Shown piece by piece: positions 5,775 through 6,842 of a stretch of DNA of 6,842 nucleotides; position 1 is the stretch's first letter; every line of letters begins with the position of its first letter. Made by a program: the position numbers and the translations under genes. The stretch comes from Dehalococcoidales bacterium (GTDB lineage: Bacteria > Chloroflexota > Dehalococcoidia > Dehalococcoidales > Fen-1064), in NCBI GenBank assembly GCA_016929875.1, contig JAFGHZ010000047.1:1-6842 (forward strand), written 5' to 3'. The notes beneath the pieces are model-generated. The model saw only the letters and a list, made by a program, of their open reading frames with translations, ran no database searches and had not been told where the DNA came from.

Positions 5775-6470
5775 TCAAGCGAGGTAGATGATGCGGCCGC
5801 AGCTGCTGCACCGTACCAGACCGCCGCCTTTGGCTTGCTGGAGGTCGGAATTCGGCAGGACGATGCGGCATCCCTGGCACGTCCCGCGTTCTACCTTCGC
5901 TACTGCTGTCCCCTTTCTTTTTCTGAGTTCCTGATAAATTGAAACGGAGCCGGCTTCGATGGGTTCTACCATCTGCTGCCGCCTGTTCGTCAATTCCGCA
6001 TTTTTTGCTTTAAGTTGTTCCAGTTCCGCCGTGAGCTGTTTCTGCTGTTCCTGCCACTGCGCTTCCAGCTTTGCCAGCTCTTCGGTATCGGCGGCGATGT
6101 TTTTCTGGGCCAGTTCTACTTCGTCCATCAGTTCCAGTTCTTTGTCTTCCAGCCCGGAGCGGCTCTTCTTGAAGTCATCGGCTTCCTGCTGGAGGCTGGC
6201 AAGCTCTTTGGAGTTGAAGATTTTGCCGCCGTAGAGCTTCTTGTCGATTTCCTTGATTTTGTTCGTCAGGTCGTCTACTTCCCAGTCGATGGACTTTTGT
6301 TTGTGGTTCAAGTCTTCGAGCCGTTTTTTCTCGTCGGCGAGTCTGGCTCTGGCTTTAAGTACCGTCTGACTTTCGCCGAGTTGGGCGGACGCACGGGTCT
6401 GCGCCTGACTGTTGGCTTCGAGTGCCAGGTCGATTTCCTGAAGCTGGTATAAGTCTCTGGCGATGCTCAT
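5775..6470 (-). CDS. Coiled-coil protein with C-terminal C4 zinc ribbon (zf-RING_7 type)
   Basis: This 231-residue cytoplasmic protein has a long heptad-rich coiled coil (about 5-170, rich in Glu, Lys, Gln and Leu). A C-terminal zinc ribbon follows, with two CxxC knuckles at C198/C201 (CQGC) and C221/C224 (CSSC). KLYGGKIFNSKELASLQQE, in the middle of the coil, is a well-conserved family motif. The family includes Helicobacter HP0958 (FlgZ), which binds RpoN and flaA mRNA, and the mycobacterial Rv2229c. A role in nucleic-acid binding is therefore plausible but unproven here. AAGGCGG lies just before the ATG. Its stop is 6 bases from the RNase HI start; the same pairing occurs at Rv2229c-Rv2228c in mycobacteria. 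The gene is transcribed divergently from the right-edge gene. Confidence 0.9.
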   Translation of the reverse strand: MSIARDLYQLQEIDLALEANSQAQTRASAQLGESQTVLKARARLADEKKRLEDLNHKQKSIDWEVDDLTNKIKEIDKKLYGGKIFNSKELASLQQEADDFKKSRSGLEDKELELMDEVELAQKNIAADTEELAKLEAQWQEQQKQLTAELEQLKAKNAELTNRRQQMVEPIEAGSVSIYQELRKRKGTAVAKVERGTCQGCRIVLPNSDLQQAKGGGLVRCSSCGRIIYLA

Positions 6471-6478
6471 TCCGCCTT

Positions 6479-6507
6479 ATTGTATAACGTTACGGTCGAG
6501 TTGGCAA
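6479..6507 (-). promoter_or_regulatory. Promoter for the zinc-ribbon/RNase HI operon
   Basis: On the minus strand TTGCCA (6502-6507), a 17-base spacer and TACAAT (6479-6484) place the start at about 6471-6473, one to three bases before the ATG at 6470. The message would be essentially leaderless, and the AAGGCGG that looks like a ribosome site would mostly fall outside it. An inverted repeat, TTGGC (6501-6505) and GCCAA (6513-6517), covers the -35 box. Confidence 0.55.
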
Positions 6508-6524
6508 ACCACGCCAAAATAGAA

Positions 6525-6553
6525 TGGACACTATAGAACAAATGTACTATGAT
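6525..6553 (+). promoter_or_regulatory. Promoter with SOS-box-like operator for the right-edge gene
   Basis: TGGACA (6525-6530), a 17-base spacer and TATGAT (6548-6553) place the start near 6560, ahead of GGAG (6566-6569) and the ATG at 6576. The near-palindrome ATAGAACAAATGTACTAT (6533-6550) fills the spacer and enters the -10 box. It contains GAAC, four bases, GTAC, one change from the Gram-positive-type LexA core GAAC-N4-GTTC. The placement fits repression by LexA or another dimeric regulator. Confidence 0.5.
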
Positions 6554-6575
6554 TGCCTTACAGATGGAGAATTCG

Positions 6576-6842
6576 ATGGCTGAGGAAGAAGTATCAAAGA
6601 AAAAGGGCGGCGCTCCGAAGGGCAATCAGTATGCCCGCAAGCACGGCTTTTATTCCAAAGTGCTGGACGCGAAGGAGCTTCTCGATTTCGAACAGGCAAC
6701 CGAGGTCGAGGGTATCGACGGCGAAATTGCCCTGCTGAGGGTGAAAATCAAGTCGCTCGCCGAGCGCGACCCTGAAAACCTCCGTCTGATTATGCAGGCG
6801 ATGAACGCTCTGGCACGGCTGGTAGTGGCGAAATACAACGTC
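6576..6842 (+). CDS. GNQYARKHGFYSK-motif protein, C-terminus cut by window edge
   Basis: The first 89 residues of a plus-strand gene that runs open to the window end. A lysine-rich start (MAEEEVSKKKGGAPKGNQ) leads into GNQYARKHGFYSKVL (16-30). This is a motif I associate with small phage- or mobile-element-linked proteins, some annotated as terminase small subunit-like, and with conserved hypotheticals of Dehalococcoidia. An acidic, probably helical stretch (31-75) follows, including EVEGIDGEIALLRVKIKSLAERDPEN. The ATG at 6576 has GGAG (6566-6569) 6 bases before it; an upstream ATG at 6564 is in frame but overlaps that site. Its own promoter carries an SOS-like box. It diverges from the zinc-ribbon gene. 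Function is unknown; a DNA-binding role is only a guess from the basic N-terminus. Confidence 0.75.
   Translation, partial: MAEEEVSKKKGGAPKGNQYARKHGFYSKVLDAKELLDFEQATEVEGIDGEIALLRVKIKSLAERDPENLRLIMQAMNALARLVVAKYNV

Noticed and set aside
5959..6452. Plus-strand Ser/Cys-rich and Phe/Leu-rich frames opposite the zinc-ribbon gene
   Set aside because: They are antisense to the Glu/Lys/Gln-rich coiled coil, whose codons read as Ser, Phe and Leu in reverse.
6553..6738. 61-residue plus-strand frame near the right edge
   Set aside because: It is out of frame with the edge gene, which has a ribosome site, a recognisable family motif and an open frame to the end of the window.

Overview
The window reads as chromosomal DNA of a bacterium using the standard code. 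It has sigma70-type promoters (several TTGACA boxes), Shine-Dalgarno sites and tRNAs with an encoded CCA. The C4 zinc-ribbon / RNase HI pair, the GNQYARKHGFYSK-type protein at the right edge and the CATTGCGAG...CTCGCAATG repeat remind me most of Chloroflexota, class Dehalococcoidia. That placement is an inference from recalled protein style, not from a search.

Layout. Positions 1-1421 (minus strand) hold the start of a peptide/nickel-type ABC importer operon: a complete DppB/OppB-like permease followed by a DppC/OppC-like permease cut by the window edge. It is preceded by an AT-rich control region of about 325 bases (1422-1746) with up to three promoter candidates and two palindromes. Positions 1747-1899 hold a two-gene tRNA operon (Phe-GAA, then Gly-GCC, minus strand) with its own strong promoter. 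A degenerate MITE/REP-like repeat with nested inverted arms (1971-2071) separates the tRNAs from a plus-strand 419-residue MFS transporter (2148-3407).

Positions 3430-5350 (plus strand) carry three small membrane-protein genes: a two-helix YcxB-like protein, a CPBP-family (Abi/Rce1-like) intramembrane protease homologue, and an unrecognised four-helix protein. The first two look like one operon, linked by a hairpin that covers the second gene's Shine-Dalgarno. The third has its own promoter. The first and third genes are visibly more AT-rich than the genes around them, so this block may be accessory DNA. It is the least explained part of the window.

Positions 5376-6470 (minus strand) hold a housekeeping-looking pair, the coiled-coil zinc-ribbon protein followed by a short RNase HI. 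A divergent intergenic region (6471-6575) then leads to a plus-strand gene cut by the right edge. Its promoter is overlapped by a near-palindrome shaped like a Gram-positive-type LexA box.

I found no CRISPR array, integrase, transposase or clear rho-independent terminator. The strongest leads are regulatory: the SOS-like operator, the Shine-Dalgarno hairpin, the operator at the ABC promoter, and possibly leaderless starts. A CPBP homologue with an altered catalytic motif is a further lead.
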